The notes under the pieces were generated by a model, which ran no database searches, had not been told where the DNA came from, and saw nothing but the letters and a program-made list of their open reading frames with translations. From Sphingobium fuliginis (GTDB lineage: Bacteria > Pseudomonadota > Alphaproteobacteria > Sphingomonadales > Sphingomonadaceae), in NCBI RefSeq assembly GCF_004152845.1, contig NZ_SEON01000005.1:1-64000 (forward strand): a stretch of DNA of 64,000 nt. The letters run 5' to 3'. Position 1 is the stretch's first letter, and each line of letters starts with the position of its first letter. A program made the position numbers and the translations under genes. Shown piece after piece: positions 40,704 through 50,621 of this stretch.

Positions 40704-41726
40704 ATGCCCAAGCGTGCGTTGTCCCTTTTATCGGCGGTGCTGGCCTTGTCAGCGCCTGCGTTCGCGCGCGCGGCCGAGGAACGGGAAGCCTGGACACCGA
40801 CCGCCACCGCCCTGCGCGCCGACGCCGCGGGGATCGGCATGCCGCAAAGCGTGGCCGGCCTGTCGCTCGCCAAGAGCGGGGAGGTTTCCAACGGCGGCAA
40901 GGGCATCGACAATTACGCGCAATATCTGTCCGAAGACGGCGCGGTCCAGGCGACGCTCTATGTCTATCTGCCCAGCTATGCCGACGCCTCGCTCGCCGCC
41001 TATATGACGGACAAGGCCGTGACGGAGCGTTTCGGAGCAAGGACGCGCCGCACCGCTTATTCCAGCGTCGCGGTGGGCGGACATGCCAATGGCGCCATCC
41101 GCGCCGTCTATGACGATGCCGCCGACGGCGCGCTCACCACGGCTGCGGCTTTCCTGCACGCCGGGCGATGGCTGGTGAAGCTCCGCGTCACCGGGCCGAC
41201 GGAACGACGGAAGGAAGTGCTGGCCGGGCTGGACGGCATGCTGGCGGGTCTTCAGTTCGATGATGCATCCTCGATCCATGCGACCAGGCCCGCTCGACTG
41301 GCCGCCTGCCCCGCCAATGAAGGCGGCGACGCCCGCCTCACTGCGCAAACTACGTCCGCGCCCGCCGATATTTCCCTGCCGCGCGAAGGGCAGGAACCGC
41401 TCTGCATAAGGGGCAAGGTCGACACCGCCGAGGGCAGCTACGACATTCTCCAGCAGGCCGGCGCCGCAGATGGCGCGATCATCGTGCCGGTGGACGACGC
41501 AGGCACCATGGTCGCGTTCGATCCCGCGAAGGACGGCTATCGGCTCTCCATCCATTCCGTGGGTCAGACTGACCTCTACGGCGTCTATGACAAGGTGCCG
41601 AGCGCCCGCCAGATCGCCCAGATCCTGGACGGAAAGGACCCTCAGACGGCCCAGGCCGGCGCGACCGCCGACTATGCCGCCAATGGCGAGGTGACGGTAC
41701 GGACGGCTGGCGTGAAGCTGCGCTGA
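40704..41726 (+). CDS. Exported protein of unknown function
   Basis: The 340-residue protein has a signal peptide (RALSLLSAVLALSAPAFARA, cleavage near AFARA-A). No known domain is recognised. The mature region alternates Ala-rich strands and helices, with DTAEGSYDILQQAG and DLYGVYDKVPSARQ near the end. I chose ATG 40704 since GGGAAGG lies 6 bases before it, rather than the adjacent ATG 40698. It probably functions in the periplasm; no role is claimed. It precedes the convergent chemoreceptor gene. Confidence 0.75.
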   Translation: MPKRALSLLSAVLALSAPAFARAAEEREAWTPTATALRADAAGIGMPQSVAGLSLAKSGEVSNGGKGIDNYAQYLSEDGAVQATLYVYLPSYADASLAAYMTDKAVTERFGARTRRTAYSSVAVGGHANGAIRAVYDDAADGALTTAAAFLHAGRWLVKLRVTGPTERRKEVLAGLDGMLAGLQFDDASSIHATRPARLAACPANEGGDARLTAQTTSAPADISLPREGQEPLCIRGKVDTAEGSYDILQQAGAADGAIIVPVDDAGTMVAFDPAKDGYRLSIHSVGQTDLYGVYDKVPSARQIAQILDGKDPQTAQAGATADYAANGEVTVRTAGVKLR

Positions 41727-41735
41727 GAGGGGCGA

Positions 41736-43175
41736 TCAGATCAGATAGCCGACCTCATAAAGCCCCCAGCGCCGTCCGCTGAACATCAGCGGCACGAACA
41801 CGCTGCGCAACGCCCGATAACGCCCCTCGCCCAGATCCTGGCGGTAGGTGAACAGGAAGAAATCCCCATCGCCGTCCAGCGCGCGGCGGGTCTGGCTGTC
41901 CATGAATATCTGCCGGTTGCGGGCATGTTCCATGTTCCAGCGCGTCTGGCCGGGCCGCTGCGGCTGGCTGCGCGCGCTGATATGCGTCGGCAGATAGCCG
42001 TTCATGTCGATCAGGCAGCAGCCGACGATGGCGCTGTCCTGCGCGGTCCGCCGGTCGAGCAAGGGCTGCACGCAGCGGTCGGCAAAGGCGGTGAAGCCAT
42101 TTTCATATTGCATCGGGTCGGAACCGGGCAGCGGCCGGTAGGCGGTATCGAACAGGCTGCCCATGTCCAGTTCCCCCTCCGCCAGCGCCCGCTCGATCAG
42201 CGCCTGAATCTCCTCCGCGCCTTCTTCGGCCAGGGCGATATAGCGGCTGTTGCGCGTGACATGGCCGCTATGCGCCGCCCGGTTGAGCATGGCGTTCGCC
42301 ATCCCCTCCAGCCCTTCCAGGTGGCCGCGCGCGGTTTCGACGCGGGTCGCGCTTTCCGTCGCCGACTGGCTGAAGCGGGCAAGTCCCTGACGCAGGGCCG
42401 CGACGTCGCCATCGGCCTCGTCCGTGCAGGTGACGATCGTTTCAGACCGGTCCCCGAACTGCGTCACCAGCGAAGCGATCTCGGCCATGCTGACCCGCAG
42501 CGTATCGATATGCGAACCGACTTCGCGGCCGCGCAGGATATTGGCCTCCACCCCGCCAATCAGTTGCCGGGCATCGCGGTCCAGCTGGCCCAGCTTGTCG
42601 CCCACGGACGCGGCGGACTCGCCGGCCTGCCCGGCCAGCCGCCGGATCTCGTCCGCCACCACGGCAAAGCCCTGCGTCGCCTCGCCGCCGCGGGCCGCCT
42701 CGATCGCGGCGTTCACGCCCAGAAGGCGGGTCTGGCGGGCGATCGCGCCCAGTTGCCCCGAAATATCGCCGACCGTCTCGATGACGTCCAGGAACTGACG
42801 CAGATGCCCTTCCAGTCCGGTCACATTCTCGATCAGTTCCGTGATCTGGCCCAGGGAACGTCCGATCGCCTCATGCCCCTGCGCGATGATCTGCCCCGCC
42901 CGACGCGCCGTAAGGCTGAGTTCCTGCGCCGCGAGCACGCTTTCATTCTGGCTGACCGCCAGCGCCTCCATCGTCGACTGCAATTCCCCCAGATGCGCCG
43001 AATCCGCCTGGATGCGGCGGGTCAGTTCCCCCAGGAAACCCGCCGTTTCGCTGCATTGCAATGCGATGTCGCCCGATCTTTCCCCCAGGTCGGTCAACAA
43101 ATCCCCGTTTTCCAATGATCGCCGCCCTATTCCGCCCGATATGGATACTGCCTTGTTAACGATGCATTGCAACAC
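41736..43175 (-). CDS. Soluble methyl-accepting chemotaxis protein with C-terminal sensor domain
   Basis: The 479-residue protein has no membrane segment. An N-terminal helical region leads to the MCP signalling hairpin: IARQTRLLGVNAAIEAARGG, then GFAVVADEIRRLAGQAGESA, the conserved kinase-control core. After residue about 310 comes a region with CLIDMNGYLPTHI and VFVPLMFSGRRWGLYEVGY, which resembles a PAS/Cache-type sensing domain at the C-terminus, an unusual position. No cheA, cheW or cheR is nearby, so it is an orphan receptor. It lies between the halves of a MoxR/CoxE pair and faces CoxE divergently. Confidence 0.82.
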   Translation of the reverse strand: MLQCIVNKAVSISGGIGRRSLENGDLLTDLGERSGDIALQCSETAGFLGELTRRIQADSAHLGELQSTMEALAVSQNESVLAAQELSLTARRAGQIIAQGHEAIGRSLGQITELIENVTGLEGHLRQFLDVIETVGDISGQLGAIARQTRLLGVNAAIEAARGGEATQGFAVVADEIRRLAGQAGESAASVGDKLGQLDRDARQLIGGVEANILRGREVGSHIDTLRVSMAEIASLVTQFGDRSETIVTCTDEADGDVAALRQGLARFSQSATESATRVETARGHLEGLEGMANAMLNRAAHSGHVTRNSRYIALAEEGAEEIQALIERALAEGELDMGSLFDTAYRPLPGSDPMQYENGFTAFADRCVQPLLDRRTAQDSAIVGCCLIDMNGYLPTHISARSQPQRPGQTRWNMEHARNRQIFMDSQTRRALDGDGDFFLFTYRQDLGEGRYRALRSVFVPLMFSGRRWGLYEVGYLI

Positions 43176-43238
43176 TTAACATTCCGACAACGCCCCGCGC
43201 TTGCATGATCGGGCAAGCTGGCGGACAAGGGGGCCGTC

Positions 43239-44414
43239 ATGATGCTCAACTTTCTCGACGCGCTGCGCGCTGCCGGCATTCCCGCCGGCATAAAGGAACA
43301 TCTGCTGCTGCTGGAGGCGCTGGACCGGGACGTCATCGGGCAGCGGCCGGAGGATTTCTATTATCTCGCCCGCGCCACCTATGTGAAGGATGAGGGGCTG
43401 ATCGACCGTTTCGACCAGGTGTTCGCCCGCGTCTTCAAGGGCGTGCTGGGCAGCGAAGGGGTCGAAGCGGACATTCCCGAGGAATGGCTGCGGCTGGTGG
43501 CGGAGAAATTCCTCAGTCCGCAGGAGATGGAGAAGATCAGGTCGCTGGGAAGCTGGGACGAGATCATGGAGACGCTGAAGAAGCGGCTGGACGAGCAGAA
43601 GGGGCGTCATCAGGGCGGCAATAAATGGATCGGCACCGGCGGCACCTCGCCCTTCGGCCATGGCGGCTATAATCCGGAGGGGGTGCGGATCGGCGGCGAG
43701 AGCCGGCACAAGCGCGCCATCAAGGTGTGGGAAAAGCGCGAATTCGCCAATCTGGACAATCAGAAGGAACTGGGCACCCGCAACATCAAGGTCGCGCTGC
43801 GGCGGCTGCGGCGCTTCGCGCGGGAGGGGGCGGCGGACGAGCTCGACCTGGACGAAACGATCCGGGGAACCGCGCGGCAGGGCTGGCTCGACATCCGCAT
43901 GCGGCCGGAGCGGCACAATGCGGTGAAGCTGCTCCTGTTCCTGGACGTGGGCGGATCGATGGACCCGTTCATCACGCTTTGCGAGGAGCTGTTCTCGGCA
44001 GCGACGAGCGAATTCAAGAATATGGAATTCTTCTACTTCCACAACTGCCTCTACGAAGGGGTGTGGAAGGACAACCGCCGCCGCTTTTCGGAGCGGACGC
44101 CGACCTGGGACATCCTCCACAAATATGGGCATGACTATAAGGTGATCTTCGTCGGGGACGCGGCGATGAGCCCCTATGAGATCAGCCATCCCGGCGGTTC
44201 GGTCGAACATATGAACGAGGAACCGGGCGCAACCTGGCTGAGCCGCGTGCTGCACACCTATCCGGCCGCCGTGTGGCTGAACCCCGCGCAGGAAGCGCAT
44301 TGGGGCTATAGCCAGTCGACCAGGATGATCCGCGAAATCATGAATGGCCGCATGTATCCCCTGACGATCGAGGGGATTGACGACGCCATGCGGGAACTGA
44401 CGCGCAAGCGGTGA
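43239..44414 (+). CDS. CoxE-like VWA-domain protein
   Basis: The 391-residue protein starts MMLNFLDALRAAGIPAGIKE, contains WIGTGGTSPFGHGGYNPEG in the mid region, and has a VWA domain with the MIDAS-like DVGGSMDPF near residue 240. C-terminal VYHFHNCLY-type sequence (FFYFHNCLYEGVW) and AMSPYEISHPGGS match the CoxE family. MIDAS metal binding is partly altered (DxGxS retained, rest variable). It likely partners the MoxR ATPase encoded at 39312-40157. Start ATG with AAGGGGG nearby. Confidence 0.9.
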   Translation: MMLNFLDALRAAGIPAGIKEHLLLLEALDRDVIGQRPEDFYYLARATYVKDEGLIDRFDQVFARVFKGVLGSEGVEADIPEEWLRLVAEKFLSPQEMEKIRSLGSWDEIMETLKKRLDEQKGRHQGGNKWIGTGGTSPFGHGGYNPEGVRIGGESRHKRAIKVWEKREFANLDNQKELGTRNIKVALRRLRRFAREGAADELDLDETIRGTARQGWLDIRMRPERHNAVKLLLFLDVGGSMDPFITLCEELFSAATSEFKNMEFFYFHNCLYEGVWKDNRRRFSERTPTWDILHKYGHDYKVIFVGDAAMSPYEISHPGGSVEHMNEEPGATWLSRVLHTYPAAVWLNPAQEAHWGYSQSTRMIREIMNGRMYPLTIEGIDDAMRELTRKR

Positions 44415-44440
44415 ACCCGGGCCGATTCAGCGATATTCCT

Positions 44441-44459
44441 CCCTCCGCAGGCGGGAGGG
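44441..44459. repeat. Inverted repeat between CoxE-like and anmK genes
   Basis: CCCTCCGC and GCGGGAGGG form an imperfect hairpin, flanked by ATATT and AATAT on either side. It lies between convergent genes and could end transcription of both. The same CCCTCCCGC-like core is seen at 6769-6789 and 8736-8759. Confidence 0.5.
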
Positions 44460-44472
44460 GGTCAGGGAAATA

Positions 44473-45561
44473 TCATGCCGGTTCGAAGAGCACGCCCCCC
44501 GTCATCGGCCGCGGCGCGCCGGTCGTGCCGGGGAAACTGATCGGCAGGCCCTTCATATGGCGGACAGCCATATAGGCGAAACCCTGCGCCTCCAGGGCGT
44601 CCCCGTCCCATCCGAGGTCGTCCACCGGCCGGACCTCCGCGCCGGTATAATCGCCCAGCATGCGCATCAGCGTTGCATTGTGGCGCCCGCCACCCGCGAC
44701 ATAGATGCGCTTGGGCCGCTCCGCGAGATGCCCTAGCCCGCGCGAGACCGCCGCGGCGGAAAAGGCCGTCAGCGTCGCGGCGCCATCCGCCAACGGCAGC
44801 CCGCGCACGGCATCGATGGTGAAGGCCTCGCGGTCTATGCTCTTGGGCGGAGGGACGGCGAACCAGGGATCGGCCAGCATGTGCGCCAGCCGATCTTCAT
44901 CCACCCGGCCGCCGGCCGCCGTCGCGCCGTTTTCATCAAAGCTCCGGTCGCCATGGCTCTGCATCCAATTATCGATGAGGCCGCTCGCCATGCCGGTATC
45001 GAAGGCGACGATTTCCCCGTCGGCGGCGATGGCGGTGATGTTGGCGACCCCGCCCAGGTTCAGCACCGCAACGGGTTTCGCCAGATCATGGGCCAGGGCG
45101 CGGTGATAGACGGGGAGCAGCGGAGCGCCCTGTCCGCCCGCCGCGACATCGGCGCTGCGCAGGTCCGCGACGACGGGAATGCCGAAGGCCCCCGCCAGGG
45201 CGGCGCCGTCCCCGATCTGCCAGGTCCAGCGCCATTCGGGGCGATGCGCCACGGTATGGCCGTGGAAGCCGATGACGGCGACGTCCTGCGTGACATGGCC
45301 GCTGCGGGCCAGCAGGTCCGACACCGCCTCGACATGAAGCTCGGTCAGTTCTTCCTCGACCGCGTGGATGAGCGGTTCGAACCCCGGCCTGTCCATCGCC
45401 ATGGCGCGCCCGCAGGCTTCGGCCAGGCGAAGGCGGAAGCCCTCGCCATAGGGCATGGCATGAAAAGCGATGCCCTTGCTGGCGCCCTCGCCATCGGTCT
45501 CAATCAGCGCGGCGTCTATGCCGTCGCGGGATGTGCCCGACATCAGGCCTATTGCGAGCAT
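44473..45561 (-). CDS. anmK: Anhydro-N-acetylmuramic acid kinase
   Basis: AnmK converts anhydro-N-acetylmuramic acid to N-acetylmuramic acid 6-phosphate in cell-wall recycling. The 362-residue protein has the signature [19 protein letters not shown] at the N-terminus, [13 protein letters not shown], and GGVANITAI (an Asp/Glu-containing catalytic region), with [16 protein letters not shown] near the end. The length and order match the family. It is divergent from tyrS, with 53 bp between their starts. Confidence 0.95.
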   Translation of the reverse strand: MLAIGLMSGTSRDGIDAALIETDGEGASKGIAFHAMPYGEGFRLRLAEACGRAMAMDRPGFEPLIHAVEEELTELHVEAVSDLLARSGHVTQDVAVIGFHGHTVAHRPEWRWTWQIGDGAALAGAFGIPVVADLRSADVAAGGQGAPLLPVYHRALAHDLAKPVAVLNLGGVANITAIAADGEIVAFDTGMASGLIDNWMQSHGDRSFDENGATAAGGRVDEDRLAHMLADPWFAVPPPKSIDREAFTIDAVRGLPLADGAATLTAFSAAAVSRGLGHLAERPKRIYVAGGGRHNATLMRMLGDYTGAEVRPVDDLGWDGDALEAQGFAYMAVRHMKGLPISFPGTTGAPRPMTGGVLFEPA

Positions 45562-45614
45562 CGAATGATCCTGCCTCTTTTACGTTATTCCTCTCAATGC
45601 TACAGGGCCGCGCC

Positions 45615-46832
45615 ATGAGCAACTACCAGTCCGATCTGCTCCGCCTGCTCGAAGCGCGCGGCTATATCCACCAGTTGACCGATGCGGAGGGTCTGGACGC
45701 CCTGGCCGCCAGGCAGGTCGTGCCGGGCTATATCGGCTTCGATCCCACGGCGCCCTCGCTGCATGTGGGCCATCTGGTGTCGATCATGATGCTGCGGCAG
45801 TTGCAGAAGGCCGGGCACAAGCCCATCGTCCTGATGGGCGGCGGCACCGGCAAGATCGGCGATCCCAGCTTCAAGGACGAAGCGCGCAAGCTGCTGACCA
45901 CCGACGCCATCGCGCAGAATGTCGGCAGCATCAAGCGCGTGTTCGAACGGTTCCTGACATTCGGCGACGGACCGACCGACGCGATCATGGTCGACAATGC
46001 GGATTGGCTGGACCGACTGGAATATATCCCTTTCCTGCGCGACATCGGCCAGCATTTCTCGGTCAACCGGATGCTGAGCTTCGATTCGGTGAAGCTGCGG
46101 CTGGACCGGGAACAGTCGCTGAGCTTCCTGGAATTCAACTATATGATCCTCCAGGCCTATGACTTTCTGGAACTGTCGCGCCGTTCGGCCTGCCGGTTGC
46201 AGATGGGCGGATCGGACCAGTGGGGCAATATCGTCAACGGCGTCGAACTGGCGCGACGGGTGGACGGCACGCAGGTGTTCGGGCTGACGACACCGCTGCT
46301 CACCAATGCCGACGGCACCAAGATGGGCAAGACCGTGGGCGGCGCGGTGTGGCTCAACGAGGACCAGCTTTCCAGCTATGATTACTGGCAGTTCTGGCGC
46401 AACACGGCCGATGCCGACGTCGCCAGCCGGCTGCGGCTGTTCACCGACCTGCCGATGGACGAGGTGGAGCGGCTGGCCGCCCTGCAGGGCGCGGAGATCA
46501 ACGAGGCGAAGAAGGTCCTGGCGAACGAGGCGACGGCGCTCTGCCGCGGCGCCGATGCCGCCGCCGCCGCCGCGGAGACGGCCCGCCGGACTTTCGAGGA
46601 GGGCGCCTCCGATGCCAATCTGCCGACCGTCAGCCTTGGCGCGGACGGGCTGAACATCGTGCAGGGCACCGCCGCGCTGGGCTTTGCCGCCTCCAACAAG
46701 GAAGTGCGGCGGAAGCTGGCGGAAGGCGCCATCCGCGTCAATGGAGAGGTGGTGAACGACCCCGCCCTGCCCCTGAAGGCGGGGGACAAGGTCAGCTTCG
46801 GCGCGAAGAAGCACGGGCTGGTAACCGCCTGA
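45615..46832 (+). CDS. tyrS: Tyrosyl-tRNA synthetase
   Basis: TyrS charges tRNA-Tyr. The 405-residue protein has the HIGH-like [12 protein letters not shown] near residue 45, the tyrosine pocket [26 protein letters not shown], and the KMSKS-like [12 protein letters not shown] near residue 235. An S4 RNA-binding domain is at the C-terminus. ATG 45615 is the best start since it gives the usual N-terminus and has no competing frame. It is divergent from anmK. Confidence 0.96.
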   Translation: MSNYQSDLLRLLEARGYIHQLTDAEGLDALAARQVVPGYIGFDPTAPSLHVGHLVSIMMLRQLQKAGHKPIVLMGGGTGKIGDPSFKDEARKLLTTDAIAQNVGSIKRVFERFLTFGDGPTDAIMVDNADWLDRLEYIPFLRDIGQHFSVNRMLSFDSVKLRLDREQSLSFLEFNYMILQAYDFLELSRRSACRLQMGGSDQWGNIVNGVELARRVDGTQVFGLTTPLLTNADGTKMGKTVGGAVWLNEDQLSSYDYWQFWRNTADADVASRLRLFTDLPMDEVERLAALQGAEINEAKKVLANEATALCRGADAAAAAAETARRTFEEGASDANLPTVSLGADGLNIVQGTAALGFAASNKEVRRKLAEGAIRVNGEVVNDPALPLKAGDKVSFGAKKHGLVTA

Positions 46833-46908
46833 AATCGAAAGAGCGTGCAGCGCGCCTTAACCATGGAAGGTAAGGAATAGGCCACCTTCCTTATCTTATC
46901 CTGCGGGC

Positions 46909-47262
46909 ATGCCTTCGGTGTTCGCAAGCCTGTCCCATCTGAACCAGTCGCGGGACCCCGCCGCCAACCAGCGACGCGTGCAGCGGGATCTGGTCGATAT
47001 GGTCAGCCATATCACCGCGCAGGGGCGAACCCATGGCGCGCGGATCATCAACATCTCCGCCCTGGGATTGATGTGCCGGACGGATGCGCCGTTGGCCATG
47101 GGCGAACGGGTGACGATATGGCTGCCGGTGGTGAAGGACCATGCCGGGGACGTGCGCTGGTCGGAAGATGGGCGGATCGGCGTCGAGTTCCTGAAGCGGA
47201 TCGAACCGCATGTCTATGACGCGATGCTGTCCCTCATTCCGCCACGGCAGACGGCCTGGTAA
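46909..47262 (+). CDS. PilZ-domain protein
   Basis: The 117-residue protein carries the c-di-GMP binding signatures: RRVQR (the RxxxR motif) near residue 22 and NISALG (the D/NxSxxG motif) near residue 47, followed by DVRWSEDGRIGVEF typical of the PilZ barrel. ATG 46909 follows a 76-bp gap after tyrS. Its 3' end overlaps the MscS gene by 29 bp. The output it controls is unknown. Confidence 0.88.
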   Translation: MPSVFASLSHLNQSRDPAANQRRVQRDLVDMVSHITAQGRTHGARIINISALGLMCRTDAPLAMGERVTIWLPVVKDHAGDVRWSEDGRIGVEFLKRIEPHVYDAMLSLIPPRQTAW

Positions 47263-48325
47263 ACGCCTTCCCAAGATCATCCCCCGCCTCCAGCCGCTGG
47301 CGCGAACGGACCAGCGCCTGCGGCATTTGCGTGCGCAGGAAATTCATCATCGCCTCCCGCACCTCGCAGCGCAGGTCGAAGGCTATGCCGGCGTTGCGGG
47401 CGCTCAGCAGGCCGCGCAGCTCCAGCGCATCGGCGCGCTGGTCGGTGACCTGCAATATCGCGACCCGCCCATCCCAGCGGCTGTTGGCCTTGACCGCCTC
47501 GATGAATTTCGCCCGGATCGCCTCTATGTCGGCGGCAGGATCGACGTAAAGGAATACGGTGCCGAGCAGGTCGGAGGTTTTCGTCGTCCAGTTCTGGAAC
47601 GGCTTTTCCAGGAAATAGGACACCGGCACGATCATCCGCCGGTCGTCCCAGATGCGGATGACGACATAGGTCAGCTTGATGTCCTCGATCCGGCCCCACT
47701 CGCCCTCGACGATCACGACATCGTCCAGCCGGATCGGTTCTGAAAAGGCCATCTGGATGCCGGCGATCAGGTTCTTGAGCGCGGGCTGCGCCGCCGCGCC
47801 GACCGCCAGCCCGGCCAGCCCCGCCGACGCCATCAGCGTAACCCCGACGCTCCGCACGCCGGGAATGGCGATCAGCATCAGCGAGACGATCAGGAAGCCG
47901 ACGATGAACTGCGTCACGCGGTAGAGGATGCGGATGCGGGTATGCTGCCGCCGCGCCTTCAGATTATCCTCCACGCTGATGTCGCTGCGGCGCTCCAGGA
48001 TGATGCGCCCCGCCCGCATCAGGGAAAAGATCAGCCAGCCCATCAGCAGGATGAACAGCATTTTCGACCCGATGGACCAGATCGCCTCCACATTCGGGCT
48101 GAAGGTCAGCGGCTGGATGCCCGCGGCCAGCGTCATGAGAACGATCAGCCAGCGGCTGGGGTGATAGAGGGCGGGAAGGATCACCGGCTCTATCCGCATC
48201 CGCCGCACGATGCGGGTCGCCAGCCAATAGACCAGCCAATGGAGCAGGAAGGCGACGGCGACCGACAGGCCGATCGAGATCGCTGCCATCGACGTGACAT
48301 GGTGCAGGCTGATGTCGGATTGCAT
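47234..48325 (-). CDS. Mechanosensitive ion channel (MscS family)
   Basis: The 363-residue protein has three or four membrane segments in the first 180 residues (ISIGLSVAVAFLLHWLVYWL, SKMLFILLMGWLIFSLM). The pore helix region is SAGLAGLAVGAAAQPALKN, and the cytoplasmic beta domain follows with VVIVEGEWGRIEDIKLTYVVIRIWDDRR. The MscS family senses membrane tension. ATG 48325 is preferred; in-frame sequence above it is polar and lacks family features. The gene ends inside the PilZ gene. Confidence 0.9.
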   Translation of the reverse strand: MQSDISLHHVTSMAAISIGLSVAVAFLLHWLVYWLATRIVRRMRIEPVILPALYHPSRWLIVLMTLAAGIQPLTFSPNVEAIWSIGSKMLFILLMGWLIFSLMRAGRIILERRSDISVEDNLKARRQHTRIRILYRVTQFIVGFLIVSLMLIAIPGVRSVGVTLMASAGLAGLAVGAAAQPALKNLIAGIQMAFSEPIRLDDVVIVEGEWGRIEDIKLTYVVIRIWDDRRMIVPVSYFLEKPFQNWTTKTSDLLGTVFLYVDPAADIEAIRAKFIEAVKANSRWDGRVAILQVTDQRADALELRGLLSARNAGIAFDLRCEVREAMMNFLRTQMPQALVRSRQRLEAGDDLGKAFTRPSAVAE

Positions 48326-48472
48326 GGTCCTGCAACGACAGGGCCGCGGGATGGTTTCGCAGGTGCGGCAGGCCGTTGCTTCCACGATGCGTGCCGACCC
48401 TGCGAGGGAAACGCCGCCCGGTCGCACGACCGCCGGCACCGGGTTCCCGCCTCGCCAGAACAGGCAGCGATC

Positions 48473-50536
48473 CTACCCGCTGCGCAGCAGACCCACCGCC
48501 GCGTCGCGCTCGAAAAGATAGAGGCAGGTTCTGGCCGCCTGCCCTCGCGCCTCGCTCAGTCCCCCATCGCGGTCGATCAGCAGATGCGCGTCGTCGCGCG
48601 CGGGATCGAGCAGGGCGGAGAGATGCTCCGGCGTGGCCAGCTTCAACTGCTGCTCGCCCGACTGGCGCGTGCCCAATATCTCACCCGCGCCCCGCAGGCG
48701 CAGGTCTTCCTCGGCTATGCGGAAACCGTCATTGGTTTCCCGCATCAGGGCCAGCCGCGCCCTGGCGGTCTCGCTCAGCGCATTGCCGCGCAGCAGGATG
48801 CAGACCGACTGGTTCTGCCCCCGCCCCACCCGGCCACGCAACTGGTGAAGCTGCGCCAGGCCGAAGCGGTCGGCCCCTTCGATGATGATGAGGTTGCTGT
48901 TGGGAACGTCGACGCCGACCTCGATCACGGTGGTCGCCACCAATATCTTCGCCCGGGCGGAGGCGAAGGCTTCCATCGCGGCGTCCTTCTCCGGCCCCTT
49001 CATCCTGCCGTGCACGATGGCGACGCGCTCGCCGAAGCGCATCCGCAGCGTCTCCGCCCGCGCCTCGGCGGCGGCAAGGTCGCTATTCTCGCTTTCCTCG
49101 ACCAGCGGGCAGACCCAATAGGCCTGCCCCCCGCCCTCCACATGGCGGGCCAGCGCCTCCACCACTTCGTCCAGACGCCCGGAGGACATGACGACGGTCT
49201 GGATCGGCTGCCGACCCGGCGGCATCTCGTCCAGGCGGGACACGTCCATCTCGCCATAATAAGTGAGCGTCAGCGTGCGCGGGATCGGCGTGGCGGTCAT
49301 CACCAGCAGGTGCGGCGCACGCTCCGCCTTGGCCGCCAGCATCATGCGCTGCGCGACGCCGAAGCGATGCTGCTCGTCGATCACCGCCAGGGCGAGGTTC
49401 TTGTATCGCACCGCATCCTGGAAGATGGCGTGGGTGCCGACCAATATGTCGATGCTCCCGTCCGCCAGTCCCATGAGGGTGGATTCGCGCGCCTTGCCCT
49501 TTTCGCGCCCGGTCAGGATGGCGATATTCACCGGCAGGCCCGACGCCATCCGGCGCAGCGTTTCATAATGCTGGCGGGCAAGGATTTCGGTCGGCGCCAG
49601 CAGCGCGCCCTGCGCCCCCGCCTCGACCGTGTTGAGCAGCGCCATCAGCGCGACCAGCGTCTTGCCCGACCCCACATCGCCCTGCAACAGGCGCAGCATG
49701 GGCACGGGCTGGGCCATGTCGCCCTCTATTTCCATGAAGGCGCGGCTCTGCGCGCCGGTCGGCGCAAAGGGCAGCTTGAGCATGGCGCGCAACCGGCCGT
49801 CTCCGGCAACGGGCACGCCCCGGCGCCTGCGGGACGACTGGCGCACCAGCATCAGCGCAAGCTGCCCGGCGAATATCTCGTCATAGGCGAGCCGCTCGCG
49901 GGCCAGCGCGTCCGTGGGATCGGCATGGATGCGATGCAGGGCCTCCCGCCATCCGGGCCAGCCCTTGCGGGCGAGCAGGCTGGGTTCGATCCATTCGGGC
50001 AGTTCGGGGGCGCGGGCCAGCGCCTGCGCCACCAGGTCGCGCAGGCGATTGTTGGTCAACCCTTCGGACAGGCCATAGACCGGCTCGCGCGCGGGAATGG
50101 TGACGGCTTCCTCCGGCGGAAGGACATGGTCGGGATGCACGATCTGCAGATTGTCGCCATAGGCCTCCAGCTTGCCGGAGACGAACTTCGCTTCGCCCAG
50201 CGGCAGCAGCTTGCGCGGCCAGGCGCTGTTGCGGCCGAAATAGACCAGCGCGACGCTGTTCCCGTGCCGGTCCTGCGCGATCACGCGGAACGGCGCGCGG
50301 GCGCTGCCGGACGCGCGATAATCGGTGGGCGTCAGCGTGATGCCGATGACCCGGCCTGAATCGCCCAGGATCAGCTCGTCCACCATGCGGCGGTCGATGA
50401 AGCTGACCGGAAGATGGAAGGCAACGTCGACGGCGCGCGCCAGGCCCAGCCGCTCCAGCGGTTTTGCCAATGTTGGGCCGACGCCTTTCAGCGCTTCGAT
50501 TTCGGTGAAGAGTGGGTTGAGGATATCGGGTCGCAT
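48473..50536 (-). CDS. recG: ATP-dependent DNA helicase RecG
   Basis: RecG reverses stalled forks and unwinds branched DNA. The 687-residue protein has the N-terminal wedge/OB region, Walker A LLQGDVGSGKTLVALMALL near residue 300, DEQHRFGVAQRMML, and helicase motifs VIEVGVDVPNSNLIIIEGAD and QLRGRVGRGQ. Start: ATG 50536 (MRPDILNPLFTEIEALKGVG) is typical; upstream in-frame ATGs are not conserved. It is divergent from sdhE. Confidence 0.96.
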   Translation of the reverse strand: MRPDILNPLFTEIEALKGVGPTLAKPLERLGLARAVDVAFHLPVSFIDRRMVDELILGDSGRVIGITLTPTDYRASGSARAPFRVIAQDRHGNSVALVYFGRNSAWPRKLLPLGEAKFVSGKLEAYGDNLQIVHPDHVLPPEEAVTIPAREPVYGLSEGLTNNRLRDLVAQALARAPELPEWIEPSLLARKGWPGWREALHRIHADPTDALARERLAYDEIFAGQLALMLVRQSSRRRRGVPVAGDGRLRAMLKLPFAPTGAQSRAFMEIEGDMAQPVPMLRLLQGDVGSGKTLVALMALLNTVEAGAQGALLAPTEILARQHYETLRRMASGLPVNIAILTGREKGKARESTLMGLADGSIDILVGTHAIFQDAVRYKNLALAVIDEQHRFGVAQRMMLAAKAERAPHLLVMTATPIPRTLTLTYYGEMDVSRLDEMPPGRQPIQTVVMSSGRLDEVVEALARHVEGGGQAYWVCPLVEESENSDLAAAEARAETLRMRFGERVAIVHGRMKGPEKDAAMEAFASARAKILVATTVIEVGVDVPNSNLIIIEGADRFGLAQLHQLRGRVGRGQNQSVCILLRGNALSETARARLALMRETNDGFRIAEEDLRLRGAGEILGTRQSGEQQLKLATPEHLSALLDPARDDAHLLIDRDGGLSEARGQAARTCLYLFERDAAVGLLRSG

Positions 50537-50621
50537 GGCTATCTGCATGCGTCTAGCCCAGCCGGGACGATGCGCAAACATCCGATCGGTAATTTCGCCA
50601 TGCTCGCGCAAGGAACAAATT

